DNA of 46,297 bases from an uncultured Bacteroides sp. (lineage in GTDB: Bacteria; Bacteroidota; Bacteroidia; Bacteroidales; Bacteroidaceae), in assembly GCA_900552645.1 (NCBI GenBank), contig USAN01000015.1:1-46297 (forward strand). Direction: 5' to 3'. Numbering within the stretch: position 1 is the first letter of the stretch; every line of letters starts with the position of its first letter. The notes under the pieces are model-generated. The model was not told the origin of the DNA. It worked only from the letters and a program-made list of their open reading frames with translations, and made no database searches. Below are positions 23,254-32,494 of the stretch, one piece after another. A program made the position numbers and the translations under genes.

Positions 23254-24396
23254 ATGAAAAAACAGATAGCAATTTTAGGATCAACAGGTTCTATCGGTTC
23301 GCAGGCTCTTCAAGTTATTGAAGAGCATTCCGATTTATATGAGGTGTATGTGTTGACTGCAAATAATAGCGTTGACTTACTAATAAGTCAGGCTCGCCGG
23401 TTTTTGCCAGAAGCTGTTGTGATAGCAAATGAAGATAAATATCTACAATTGAAGGAAGCGCTAGCCGATCTGCCTATAAAAGTTTATGCAGGCGAGAATG
23501 CTATATGCGAGATTGTTCAGTCAAAACCTATAGATATTGTATTGGCATCGATGGTTGGATATGCAGGATTGCGTCCTACGATGGAAGCTATAAAAGCAGG
23601 AAAGACTATTGCTCTTGCCAATAAGGAGACCTTGGTGGTGGCCGGCGAACTTATTAATTCTTTGGCTAATCAATATAAAGTTCCTATATTGCCTGTCGAT
23701 TCGGAGCATTCGGCTATTTTTCAATGTTTAGAAATGAATAACAAACTCGAAAAGGTTATACTTACAGCATCTGGAGGTCCTTTTCGTACATTTTCGATGA
23801 CACAGCTTGCTTCGGTAACTAAAGAGCAGGCATTGAAACATCCAAACTGGGAGATGGGGGCGAAAATAACTATCGATTCGGCAACGATGATGAACAAAGG
23901 TTTTGAAGTCATAGAGGCAAAATGGCTTTTTGGGGTTCGTCCTCAGCAAATTGAGGTGGTTGTTCATCCTCAATCGGTAATACATTCTATGGTGCAGTTT
24001 GAGGATGGTGCAGTTAAAGCGCAACTGGGAGTGCCAGATATGCGACTTCCTATTCAGTATGCTTTCTCTTATCCATATCGTTTGAAGTCATCTTTCGAAC
24101 GATTAGATTTTACACAGATGACAAATCTTACATTTGAGCAGCCTGATATAAAGCGTTTCCGCAATCTTGCTTTTGCTTACGAAGCGCTTGAAAGAAAAGG
24201 GAATTTGGCATGTATAGTAAATGCAGCCAATGAAGTAGTTGTAGATGCTTTTCTGAAGGAAAGAATATCTTTCTTAAAAATGAGCGATATTATAGAGGAG
24301 TCTATGTCGAAAGTCTCTTTTATAAGCAATCCTACTTATGATGATTATGTACAAACCGACAAAGAGGCACGTAAGTTTGCCGAAAGTATTATATAA
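23254..24396 (+). CDS. dxr: 1-deoxy-D-xylulose 5-phosphate reductoisomerase
   Basis: A 380-aa NADPH enzyme of the MEP isoprenoid pathway. The Rossmann motif LGSTGSIGSQAL, the central ANKETLV and VDSEHSAIFQ motifs (metal-binding Asp and Glu), the ASGGPFR loop, KITIDSATMMNKG, and the C-terminal NAANEVVV are all present. Normal length. It lies between rimM and rseP, as in other Bacteroides. Confidence 0.95.
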   Translation: MKKQIAILGSTGSIGSQALQVIEEHSDLYEVYVLTANNSVDLLISQARRFLPEAVVIANEDKYLQLKEALADLPIKVYAGENAICEIVQSKPIDIVLASMVGYAGLRPTMEAIKAGKTIALANKETLVVAGELINSLANQYKVPILPVDSEHSAIFQCLEMNNKLEKVILTASGGPFRTFSMTQLASVTKEQALKHPNWEMGAKITIDSATMMNKGFEVIEAKWLFGVRPQQIEVVVHPQSVIHSMVQFEDGAVKAQLGVPDMRLPIQYAFSYPYRLKSSFERLDFTQMTNLTFEQPDIKRFRNLAFAYEALERKGNLACIVNAANEVVVDAFLKERISFLKMSDIIEESMSKVSFISNPTYDDYVQTDKEARKFAESII

Positions 24397-24436
24397 ATAA
24401 ATAATTGATTTATAACCTATAAAGTAGTTTTTAAAG

Positions 24437-25777
24437 ATGGATACATTCTTAATTCGTGCTCTTCAGTTGATAATGAGCCTTTCATTGCTGGTTATCATTC
24501 ATGAGGGAGGACATTTTCTTTTCTCGCGTATTTTCAAGGTTCGTGTAGAAAAGTTCTATATATTTTTCAATCCTTGGTTCTCTTTATTCAAGTTCAAACC
24601 AAAGAATAGCGATACAGAATATGGAGTGGGATGGGTGCCACTTGGTGGATATGTAAAGATAGCAGGTATGATAGACGAGTCTATGGATACCGATCAGATG
24701 AAACAGCCTGTACAACCATGGGAGTTTCGTGCTAAACCGGCATGGCAAAGGCTTCTTATTATGATAGGAGGAGTAATGATGAACTTCTTTCTTGCATTAT
24801 TCTTGTACTCGATGATTCTTTTCACATGGGGTGATTCTTATGTGCCACTCCAAAATATGAGTCATGGTATGAAATTCAATGAAAGAGCTAAGGAGATAGG
24901 ATTTCAGGATGGAGATATATTGCTTCGCGCAGACACCAAGAAGTTAGATCGTTTTGGAATGGATATGCTTCGTGATATAGTCGATGCCCGTACAGTTACT
25001 GTTTTGCGTGAAGGAAAGGAAAAAGAGATATACATGCCCGAGATTGGTTTGCTGGACATAGCCAAAGATGATCCAATGTTCATAAGTGAGCTTATTCCAA
25101 ATGTAGTTGATTCTGTCTTGCCTAACTATCCATTTGCAAATTTAGGTATACAGAAGGGTGATACTCTTCTTGAAGTTGACAATAGAGCTATAAATTCATG
25201 GAATAGTTTCATACAGGAGCTTGATGGCTTTCAGAAAGATGCTTCTGTTAAGGGTAGCAAGAATGCTACTTTTCAATTGGTATATTCTCGTCAAGGTGTA
25301 AGAGATACGATGACTGTAACTACAGATTCATTATTTAAGGTTGGTGCTATTCCGGTCCTTCCAAACTATAAGGCTTATACTCGTACATTTGGTTTCTTAG
25401 AATCGTTTCCTGCTGGAATCCAACTTGGCGTAAATACATTGAAAGGATATGTAAATGACATGAAATATGTATTCACTAAAGAAGGTGCAAAAAGTGTTGG
25501 TGGCTTTGGTACGATAGGAAGCATTTTCCCTGCTCAGTGGGACTGGCATCGCTTTTGGAGTATGACTGCATTTCTGTCAATTATACTTGCTTTCATGAAT
25601 ATATTGCCAATTCCTGCTTTGGATGGTGGCCATGTATTATTCCTTCTTTATGAGATAATAGCACGCCGCAAGCCTAGTGATAAGTTCATGGAACGTGCAC
25701 AGATGGTAGGGATGTTTTTGTTGTTTGCGCTGCTGATATGGGCAAACTTTAATGATGTGATACGATTCCTATTCTAG
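24437..25777 (+). CDS. rseP: RseP-type site-2 zinc metalloprotease
   Basis: A 446-aa intramembrane protease. Zinc motif HEGGH at residues 22-26 lies in the first helix. A second helix is near 112-130 (MMNFFLALFLYS), followed by PDZ-like domains. The third metal ligand lies in the C-terminal helix motif NILPIPALDGGH. In E. coli it cuts anti-sigma factors and leftover signal peptides; the target here is unknown. Last gene of the tsaB cluster, ending at a strong two-way terminator. Confidence 0.93.
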   Translation: MDTFLIRALQLIMSLSLLVIIHEGGHFLFSRIFKVRVEKFYIFFNPWFSLFKFKPKNSDTEYGVGWVPLGGYVKIAGMIDESMDTDQMKQPVQPWEFRAKPAWQRLLIMIGGVMMNFFLALFLYSMILFTWGDSYVPLQNMSHGMKFNERAKEIGFQDGDILLRADTKKLDRFGMDMLRDIVDARTVTVLREGKEKEIYMPEIGLLDIAKDDPMFISELIPNVVDSVLPNYPFANLGIQKGDTLLEVDNRAINSWNSFIQELDGFQKDASVKGSKNATFQLVYSRQGVRDTMTVTTDSLFKVGAIPVLPNYKAYTRTFGFLESFPAGIQLGVNTLKGYVNDMKYVFTKEGAKSVGGFGTIGSIFPAQWDWHRFWSMTAFLSIILAFMNILPIPALDGGHVLFLLYEIIARRKPSDKFMERAQMVGMFLLFALLIWANFNDVIRFLF

Positions 25778-25803
25778 AATGAGAAATTAAGGATGCATTT
25801 TAT

Positions 25804-25853
25804 AAAAAAGATTTGCCCCAAAGTTGTAATCAACTTTGGGGCAAATCTTTTTT
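25804..25853. terminator. Bidirectional terminator, 23-bp perfect stem
   Basis: Arms 25804-25826 and 25831-25853 are perfectly complementary with a 4-base TAAT loop. The GC-rich core carries AAAAAA and TTTTTT flanks, so it can end both rseP and the convergent barrel gene. Confidence 0.9.
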
Positions 25854-25872
25854 ATTTTATTAAATGTGAATA

Positions 25873-26364
25873 TTAGAAATATACTCCAATACCAATCTTG
25901 AAACCTAGTTTACTATAGTCAGATGTGTGATCTAAACTCCAATCGTAATATATTGCAGGTTCTACGGTAAGATATCTATTCAGAAAAAAAGCATATCCTA
26001 GTTCTGGAGTGAAACATACAAGATTTTTTTTGTTTTCTCCGTTAGACAGATGCTTGTAAGCCATTCCTACTCCTCCGTAAACTCCACAGTTGCTTAGGTA
26101 GTATCTTACTTGTGCTCCTGCACTTGTTTCGTCCATTCCATGTTCTACATATTCTCCCTTGAAATTTATTACTAATGATAGATTGTCTGCTATAAATGCT
26201 CCTCCGGCTGCATTGAAGCCAAATTTAGTTCCTTCATATTTGCTATGTGAAAGATCAAGTCCGGTAAGTGATGCATTTACATACCACGTATCTTTTTCGA
26301 ATTGTGCATAGGTCGATATTGCTGTAGCCATTATAAGGGTCAGCGTAAGTAAGATTTTTTTCAT
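25873..26364 (-). CDS. Outer-membrane beta-barrel protein
   Basis: A 163-aa protein with a signal peptide (cut likely after TYAQ's Ala, residue ~20) and alternating amphipathic strands ending in GIGVYF, a C-terminal aromatic typical of barrels. It fits the small OMP_b-brl families with about eight strands. Function unknown. It lies 10 bp downstream of the small membrane protein that follows cstA, so it may be co-transcribed. Confidence 0.7.
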   Translation of the reverse strand: MKKILLTLTLIMATAISTYAQFEKDTWYVNASLTGLDLSHSKYEGTKFGFNAAGGAFIADNLSLVINFKGEYVEHGMDETSAGAQVRYYLSNCGVYGGVGMAYKHLSNGENKKNLVCFTPELGYAFFLNRYLTVEPAIYYDWSLDHTSDYSKLGFKIGIGVYF

Positions 26365-26374
26365 AAGTTATGTT

Positions 26375-26596
26375 TTATTTATTTTCATTTTTGTTTTCTC
26401 TTTCTCGTTTTCTCCTTCTTTCCTGTGCTCTCAATACCAGCCATAGTAAGAATATTACAAGATATGAAGATCCTACTACTATTATTTTTTCCGTATCGCC
26501 AATATTGTGGTTACGTGGAATGAAGTAAACTGCCATACCTGTTGCATATATTAACAGTGCTATTGGCAACCATATTGATTTCTTAAATTTTCTCAT
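26375..26596 (-). CDS. Small two-helix membrane protein coupled to cstA
   Basis: A 73-aa protein with helix 1 near residues 8-26, helix 2 near 38-58 and a very basic C-terminal tail (RAQERRRKRERENKNENK). Its ATG overlaps the cstA stop by 14 bases, so translation is probably coupled. In E. coli cstA is followed by a small protein (YbdD), but that one is a different, soluble-looking family. A transporter accessory role is only inferred. Confidence 0.75.
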   Translation of the reverse strand: MRKFKKSIWLPIALLIYATGMAVYFIPRNHNIGDTEKIIVVGSSYLVIFLLWLVLRAQERRRKRERENKNENK

Positions 26597-28013
26597 AAAC
26601 CATGCAATTTTGTTTCTTATACCAATAAATGAAAAATAAAAGTGTTATAAATGTAATTACTCCGCCGGCAATGTAAGATACTATAGAAGGTAATCCAAGA
26701 CCTTCAGGTGCGATACATATATATGTAAAGCATACAGATGTCATGAACAGAGCCGGTATAAGTGTTATAAAATAGTTTGTTTTTATTCTTACAAGATATA
26801 CTGTAACGGCCCAAAGGGTAAATACGGATAGAGTTTGGTTGCACCATGCGAAGTATCTCCATATCATGTCGAATCCTGAAGCATCTTCCTGACTATATAA
26901 TAATATTCCTATTGTTATTGTAAATATAGGTATGCTTATAAATAGTCTTTTTTTTATACTCTTCTGATCGATATGAAGAAAATCGGCTACTATAAGTCTT
27001 GCAGATCTCAGTGCTGTGTCGCCACTGGTAATAGGAGCCGCAATAACTCCTAGTATAGCCAGCAAGCCTCCTACGGGTCCTAACCAGCTGCGCGTTATAC
27101 TGTCTACTATTATAGATGCATTGTTCTCACCGTATCCATTTGAATGAAAAAAGTATGTAGCGGCGGCAGCCCATATCAATGCTACTATTCCCTCGGTTAT
27201 CATTGCTCCGTAAAATACCGGCCGACCATATTTTTCGTTCTTCATGCATCGTGCCATCAATGGCGACTGAGTAGCATGGAAACCGCTTATTGCCCCACAT
27301 GCTATTGATACGAACATTATAGGAAATATGGGAAGCGATGCTGGATGTGTGTTATGAAGACCGTCTGTTATCTCGGGTATTACCGGATGATTCCATAGAA
27401 GTGCAATAAGTATTCCTAATGCCATGAAAAGGAGTGCGAATGCAAACAGCGGATAAATCTTGCCAATGATCTTGTCTACAGGTAAAAGAGTTGCCAGTAT
27501 GTAATATGAGAATACTACAATAATCCAAAAGGTAGCGTTCATATAATCGGGAGTAAGTTTTGCCAATAATCCCGCTGGACCGGCAACGAATACTGCTCCA
27601 ACCAGTATCATTAGTATTACAGTAAATCCTCTCATTACCTGTTTTGTAGTCACACCCAAGTATCTTCCTATAATTTCGGGAAGACTTTCACCGTTATGAC
27701 GAGTAGAGAGCATTCCCGACAGATAATCGTGTACTGCACCGGCAAATATCGTTCCTAATACAATCCATATATAAGATGCACTTCCAAACTTGGCTCCCAT
27801 TATTGCTCCGAAAATAGGACCAAGTCCGGCAATATTGAGGAACTGAATCATAAATATTTTCCAGGTAGGAAGAGGTATAAAGTCTATACCATCCGCCATA
27901 GATAGCGCAGGAGTCTTTCTGTTTGTGTCCGGAGAGAATACCTTCTCAACATATTTTCCATATACAAAATATCCTCCAATAAGGATAAGTAAGGCTATTG
28001 TAAATGTTATCAT
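26583..28013 (-). CDS. cstA: CstA family transporter (pyruvate/peptide uptake)
   Basis: A 476-aa membrane protein of the carbon starvation CstA family, with many transmembrane helices. Family motifs in the N-terminal part include MADGIDFIPLP, the FLNIAGLGPIFGAIMGAKFG stretch, GAVHDYLSGMLSTRHNGES, and the later ISGFHATQSPLMARC. It is shorter than the roughly 700-aa E. coli CstA, matching the short form common in Bacteroidetes. Relatives import pyruvate or peptides under carbon limitation; the substrate here is not shown. Confidence 0.88.
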   Translation of the reverse strand: MITFTIALLILIGGYFVYGKYVEKVFSPDTNRKTPALSMADGIDFIPLPTWKIFMIQFLNIAGLGPIFGAIMGAKFGSASYIWIVLGTIFAGAVHDYLSGMLSTRHNGESLPEIIGRYLGVTTKQVMRGFTVILMILVGAVFVAGPAGLLAKLTPDYMNATFWIIVVFSYYILATLLPVDKIIGKIYPLFAFALLFMALGILIALLWNHPVIPEITDGLHNTHPASLPIFPIMFVSIACGAISGFHATQSPLMARCMKNEKYGRPVFYGAMITEGIVALIWAAAATYFFHSNGYGENNASIIVDSITRSWLGPVGGLLAILGVIAAPITSGDTALRSARLIVADFLHIDQKSIKKRLFISIPIFTITIGILLYSQEDASGFDMIWRYFAWCNQTLSVFTLWAVTVYLVRIKTNYFITLIPALFMTSVCFTYICIAPEGLGLPSIVSYIAGGVITFITLLFFIYWYKKQNCMVYEKI

Positions 28014-28034
28014 TGGTTGATATGTTTATTTTCA

Positions 28035-28042
28035 CAAAAATA
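28035..28042 (-). promoter_or_regulatory. -7 box of cstA
   Basis: The minus strand reads TATTTTTG, 22 bp before the cstA ATG. It is back to back with the box of the divergent gene. Confidence 0.5.
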
Positions 28043-28063
28043 ATTAATTAAATGATTACTTCT

Positions 28064-28071
28064 TATATTTG
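28064..28071 (+). promoter_or_regulatory. -7 box of the GHL10-like gene
   Basis: TATATTTG followed by C, 18 bp before the ATG at 28089. Confidence 0.55.
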
Positions 28072-28088
28072 CATCAAAATTAAAGACA

Positions 28089-29564
28089 ATGCGGACATTC
28101 ATTATAACTTTATTACTATTGTTTTCTCTAGGAGTTAACTCTTATTCTCAATCAAAACATGAAATAAGAGCAACTTGGCTTACCACATTGGGTGGAATGG
28201 ACTGGCCACGACAAAAGGCTACTAATGCGACTTCAATAGATAAACAAAAAAAGGAGTTGTGTAATTTGCTGGATAAGCTTAAAGAGGCAAACTTCAATAC
28301 AATACTACTGCAGACTAGACTGAGAGGAGACGTGATCTATCCATCATCTTACGAAACATTCTCGGAATGTCTTGCTGGTAGAACCGGTCAGAATCCTGGA
28401 TATGATCCTTTAGCATTTGCTGTTGATGAGTGTCATAAAAGGGGTATGGAAATTCACGCTTGGATAGTTACTATTCCAATAGGAAACAATCGTCAGGTAA
28501 AACTTCTGGGTAGAAATTCGGTAGTGAGCCGTCACCGCAAAATGTGCAGACAACATGACGGCAGTTGGTACCTTGATCCAGGTAATCCCGAAACTAAAGA
28601 TTATTTGGCAGGAATGGTAAGAGAAATAGTCGAGAAATATGATGTAGATGGCATACATCTGGACTATATTCGTTATCCCGAGAAGGCCGAATCATTTCCT
28701 GATAGAGATACCTATAGAAGATATGGTAAAGGAAGAAATATAAAAGATTGGAGAAGAGATAATATAACCGAAATAGTAAGAAGAATATATGGTGAGGTAA
28801 AGAGATCAAAACCTTGGGTAAAGGTAAGTAGTTCGCCGGTTGGGAAGTATATGGACACCGAACGTTTCTCATCTAAAGGATGGAATGCCTATAATATAGT
28901 ATATCAAGATGCGCAAGGATGGTTGAAGGAAGGGATACAGGATATACTTTTTCCTATGATGTATTTTAATGGTAATAATTTCTATCCTTTTGCACTCGAC
29001 TGGAAAGAAAATAAGGGTAGTAGATGGGTGGTGCCCGGACTTGGAATCTATTTTCTTTCGCCATCCGAGAAGAACTGGCCACTTGATGAGATTTCGCGTC
29101 AGATATACTTTACACGTAAATACGGACTTGACGGACAGGCATACTTCAGAACTCAGTTTCTTCTGAATGATACTAAGCAACTGTTTAGTGAGCTTAAGGA
29201 GAATGTGTATAATTACAAGTCACTGATACCTCCAATGGTATGGGCAGATAGTATTCCACCAACGTCACCGGTTATAGGTAGCGTAAAATCAAAGAAGGAT
29301 AGCTTCATTATGGAATGGACTCCGTCCACTGATAATACAGGCTTGCCAGTAAGATATGTTCTTTATGGAAGCAACTCTTTCCCGGTAGATATAAATAAGG
29401 CATCTAATATCATAGAGAGTTATATTGATGGTAATTCATATTTGTATCGTCCGGTTAATCCTTGGAATAGTAAGGTATATTTTGCGGTTACTGCTATAGA
29501 TAGATATGGAAATGAAAGTTTACCTCTGCATCTAAATGAGAAGATTAGTATAAAGTGTAATTAA
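28089..29564 (+). CDS. Exported glycosyl hydrolase-like protein (GHL10/DUF187)
   Basis: A 491-aa protein with a signal peptide (to about residue 20, NSYS-Q). A TIM-barrel of the GHL10/YngK type follows, with EIRATWLTTLGGMDWP at the start, TILLQTRLRGDVIYPS, HAWIVT, and the conserved VDGIHLDYIRYP strand whose Asp is a likely active-site residue. A C-terminal fibronectin-like domain covers about residues 395-485. Related proteins may act on peptidoglycan or other polysaccharides; activity is unproven. It ends 2 bases from the convergent GNAT gene. Confidence 0.85.
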   Translation: MRTFIITLLLLFSLGVNSYSQSKHEIRATWLTTLGGMDWPRQKATNATSIDKQKKELCNLLDKLKEANFNTILLQTRLRGDVIYPSSYETFSECLAGRTGQNPGYDPLAFAVDECHKRGMEIHAWIVTIPIGNNRQVKLLGRNSVVSRHRKMCRQHDGSWYLDPGNPETKDYLAGMVREIVEKYDVDGIHLDYIRYPEKAESFPDRDTYRRYGKGRNIKDWRRDNITEIVRRIYGEVKRSKPWVKVSSSPVGKYMDTERFSSKGWNAYNIVYQDAQGWLKEGIQDILFPMMYFNGNNFYPFALDWKENKGSRWVVPGLGIYFLSPSEKNWPLDEISRQIYFTRKYGLDGQAYFRTQFLLNDTKQLFSELKENVYNYKSLIPPMVWADSIPPTSPVIGSVKSKKDSFIMEWTPSTDNTGLPVRYVLYGSNSFPVDINKASNIIESYIDGNSYLYRPVNPWNSKVYFAVTAIDRYGNESLPLHLNEKISIKCN

Positions 29565-29566
29565 TC

Positions 29567-30058
29567 TTAACGATCGGTACTCTTCTGAAAAACTATACGT
29601 GGAGTACCATCGGTTACATATATTATTCCACATCTTTGAAACTTATTTCTTAAAAGTACCTCTTGCATTATGTTGTTTACCTCATGAGTGTCAACTCTTA
29701 TGTTGGAATAATAAGTAAAACACCATTTAATGCACTTTTCGGCTACTCCCCTTATACTTCCGTCAGATGCAAGTCGGTGAATCACGGCATAAGGTTCCTC
29801 GTTAAGCCAATCTCCATCTTCTATATAATTGTAAGTAGGATCGTTTCCATATATAATGCAGAATGTTGCAGCAATCCTATTATCCTCAATGCATACCATA
29901 CAGTGGCCGCTTTCTATCTCATCCATGATAAGTTGCACGGATGGATATCCATTTACCCATTGTATATTATTCTTATTCTCCCTCATATAATTACGGGCTT
30001 TATCAAATATCTCCATAATGAATTCTATATCATTATAGGTAGCTTTTCTTATTTTCAT
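29567..30058 (-). CDS. GNAT family N-acetyltransferase
   Basis: A 163-aa protein with GNAT organisation: MKIRKATYNDIEFIMEIF at the start, a central beta-strand (IAATFCIIYG), AVIHRLASDGSIRGVA in the acetyl-CoA pyrophosphate loop region, and a C-terminal RVDTHEVNNIMQEVLLRNKFQ-type helix. The substrate cannot be inferred. Confidence 0.82.
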   Translation of the reverse strand: MKIRKATYNDIEFIMEIFDKARNYMRENKNNIQWVNGYPSVQLIMDEIESGHCMVCIEDNRIAATFCIIYGNDPTYNYIEDGDWLNEEPYAVIHRLASDGSIRGVAEKCIKWCFTYYSNIRVDTHEVNNIMQEVLLRNKFQRCGIIYVTDGTPRIVFQKSTDR

Positions 30059-30081
30059 AATCTTTATTTTGGAACGGAGAA

Positions 30082-30089
30082 CAAAAATA
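30082..30089 (-). promoter_or_regulatory. -7 box of the GNAT gene
   Basis: The minus strand reads TATTTTTG, 24 bp before the start codon. Confidence 0.5.
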
Positions 30090-30111
30090 GTTAAATCAAC
30101 AATATGCTATT

Positions 30112-30119
30112 TATATTTG
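30112..30119 (+). promoter_or_regulatory. -7 box of the ArnT-like gene
   Basis: TATATTTG lies 40 bp before the ATG at 30159. It also argues against the in-frame ATG at 30069, which would be upstream of the promoter. Confidence 0.55.
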
Positions 30120-30158
30120 TTTATTATAATTAAAATAAATAATTCCATTTTGCATTAT

Positions 30159-31724
30159 ATGAAAAATATCTTTCTCTATAAGTGGCAAGTATACATAGTA
30201 GGTATAATTCCGTTGCTCCTTATATTTTTTTTTAGAGATTTTACTCCTGCCAACGAACTGAGATATTTAAGCATAGCCGACGAGGCTATAAATCAAGGTC
30301 ATTTTTTTGCTTTCTATTATCATGGGCTTCCATACACAGACAAGCCTCCTTTGTACATTTGGCTTGTTATGCTATCTAGATTAGTTGGCGTAGAACAAAA
30401 TATGCTTGATTTAGGTATCTTCTCGGTGCTTCCTGCATTTATAGTGATATATATAATGAGTAGATGGATAAAGAATGAAGTCTTGGAGAAATACATGTTA
30501 TGTGGTCAGTATATGTTGATATCTACTGCATATTTTATAGGAGCTGCTTTGGTTATAAGAATGGATATGTTTATGTGCATGTTTATAATACTTTCATTGT
30601 ATATATTCTATAAAACTTATCAAGACCCAGGTTATAGAAAAGGGTTTTGGCTATTTCCTCTTTGTATGTTTGTTGGATTATTTATCAAAGGACCTTTGGC
30701 TCTTATATTTCCTATAGTGTCAATAATTGCATTTCTTATTGTAGTAAGACGTCCTAATTATATATTGAAGTATCTTGGGTGGAGATTATGGATCATATTG
30801 TTTATATTTTCGGGTATATGGATATTTATGGCATGGATGGAGGGTGGTGATTTATATATACACGATCTGTTGGTAAAGCAGACTCTTCATAGGGCGGTTA
30901 ATGCCTTTCATCATCAGAAACCATTCTATTATTATTTTATGGTAATATTCTATGTGTTGGCTCCATGGATTTTGTTCTATATTTCTATAATATATTTAGG
31001 CATAAAGAGACACCTTGTCGATACAGACCTAAAGAAGTTCTTTCTTACGGTAATAGTTGTAGTATTTGTAATATTATCTTTCATAAGCTCGAAAGTAGAT
31101 ATATATATGCTTCCATTAATACCTTTTGTTACATTTTTTTCAATACTGATTCTTCCTGATGTATCTCATAACAAGGCCATAAGATGGAGCTTGTATATTC
31201 CATTTGTTATTGTATCTTTTGCATTTCCTGTATATCTTGTAATGTCATATTACAATAATTTTCTTCATGATTATGTACTATACTTGGCAGTAGCTGTCTT
31301 GTCGGCCTCATCTTTTCTATCTATAATGTTTTTAAGGAATCATAAAATGATAAAGTCAATTGAATGTTTCTCTATAGGACTCTTTATTTGTCTATTCATA
31401 GGATCATTTTCCTTACCTAGATTGAATGGATATATTGGATATAGAGAACTAGCCAATAAGATAGAAGCGGTAAGCAGTAAGAATAAAATAACTACTACTT
31501 ATACCTATAGATTGAAAAATGGAGGCGATATAAGGGTTTATACTAATCATCCAATAATAATGCTTGATGAAAGTACAATAGGTAATGTAGATATTAAAGA
31601 CGGAAAATCATTATTGGTATTTCCTCTTAAATATATTAAGCACGATTCTCTTCTTATATCTAAAATAGAAGGAGGAAGGATGATTAGGGTAGGCAATAAT
31701 GCTATATTGCTTTTTGATAATTAA
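30159..31724 (+). CDS. ArnT-like membrane glycosyltransferase (GT83 type)
   Basis: A 521-aa polytopic membrane protein of the ArnT/PMT superfamily, which moves sugars from undecaprenyl-phosphate carriers to lipid A or other acceptors outside the inner membrane. The first periplasmic loop holds NELRYLSIADEAI and the characteristic YTDKPPLYIW. About a dozen helices are followed by a soluble C-terminal domain (from about residue 430). The start at 30159 is chosen over 30069 because the promoter box lies between them. The donor sugar is unknown. Confidence 0.82.
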   Translation: MKNIFLYKWQVYIVGIIPLLLIFFFRDFTPANELRYLSIADEAINQGHFFAFYYHGLPYTDKPPLYIWLVMLSRLVGVEQNMLDLGIFSVLPAFIVIYIMSRWIKNEVLEKYMLCGQYMLISTAYFIGAALVIRMDMFMCMFIILSLYIFYKTYQDPGYRKGFWLFPLCMFVGLFIKGPLALIFPIVSIIAFLIVVRRPNYILKYLGWRLWIILFIFSGIWIFMAWMEGGDLYIHDLLVKQTLHRAVNAFHHQKPFYYYFMVIFYVLAPWILFYISIIYLGIKRHLVDTDLKKFFLTVIVVVFVILSFISSKVDIYMLPLIPFVTFFSILILPDVSHNKAIRWSLYIPFVIVSFAFPVYLVMSYYNNFLHDYVLYLAVAVLSASSFLSIMFLRNHKMIKSIECFSIGLFICLFIGSFSLPRLNGYIGYRELANKIEAVSSKNKITTTYTYRLKNGGDIRVYTNHPIIMLDESTIGNVDIKDGKSLLVFPLKYIKHDSLLISKIEGGRMIRVGNNAILLFDN

Positions 31725-31830
31725 TATTATAATAATAAGTAATTCAGTAATTTTGTTATAAATCCTTTTATAAATCTTATAAAACCTATTATATAAATTA
31801 TCAATAATATAGAATAATGGGATTTTTATA

Positions 31831-31838
31831 TAATTTTG
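31831..31838 (+). promoter_or_regulatory. -7 box before the methyltransferase-like gene
   Basis: TAATTTTG lies 22 bp before the ATG at 31861. A second identical box at 31748-31755 may be an alternative. Confidence 0.45.
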
Positions 31839-31860
31839 TATTTAAGATAAACGATTAATA

Positions 31861-32487
31861 ATGGTCAATATTATTAGAAGAGGATACAACTGGTGTAAGC
31901 GATTTCGTTACAGATGTGGTTATGGAGTTCATTCACCATCCGATTTTTTCTTGATTACATCTGTCATATACGAAAGTAATCCATATTATGCGTATGAAAC
32001 TTTGAGCAATATAAGGTTATACAATAAAAAAATACATTACAGAAGAAAAGTATATAAGCTTATATTCAGACTGATAAACTATTATCAGCCTTCTTCTATA
32101 ATAGATTTTTCGGATGATGATAACATTACTCTGCAGTATATGCATGCTGCAGCTCCTCATACAAAGATTTACTCGATCAAAGAAGATAATAGTAGTGATG
32201 TAATAGAACAGTTTAGAAAGAAAATATCTTTAATTGATAAAATAGGGCTTCTGCACATTGGCAGCACTACCAACTACGAATTGGTGGTTGAGAATGCACT
32301 TTCACATATAAGTCATAATAGTGTAATAATTGTCGGCGGAATATATTCGTCGCGAGAAAAAAGAGAGTGGTGGAAGAAACTGTGTAATGATTCTCGATGT
32401 ATAATAACATTCGATTTATATGATGTGGGAATAATTATGTTTCCCCAAAAAAGATATAAGCAGAATTATATTGTTAACTTTTTATAA
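31861..32487 (+). CDS. Methyltransferase-like protein of Bacteroidetes
   Basis: A 208-aa protein resembling a Bacteroidetes group annotated as SAM-dependent methyltransferases. It has the recurring YGVHSP(F/S) motif near residue 21 (RCGYGVHSPSDFF), a likely Rossmann-like core (SSIIDFSDDDNITLQYM), then SVIIVGGIYSS and a C-terminal VGIIMFPQKRYKQNYIV. The usual GxGxG SAM loop is not clear, since DFSDDDN stands in its place, so catalytic activity is doubtful. It is followed after 7 bp by the cobalamin adenosyltransferase. Confidence 0.55.
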   Translation: MVNIIRRGYNWCKRFRYRCGYGVHSPSDFFLITSVIYESNPYYAYETLSNIRLYNKKIHYRRKVYKLIFRLINYYQPSSIIDFSDDDNITLQYMHAAAPHTKIYSIKEDNSSDVIEQFRKKISLIDKIGLLHIGSTTNYELVVENALSHISHNSVIIVGGIYSSREKREWWKKLCNDSRCIITFDLYDVGIIMFPQKRYKQNYIVNFL

Positions 32488-32494
32488 TATATTT

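Noticed and set aside
30069..30158. N-terminal extension of the ArnT-like protein
   Set aside because: The extension lies upstream of a good -7 box (30112-30119), and the ATG at 30159 gives the usual N-terminus for the family.
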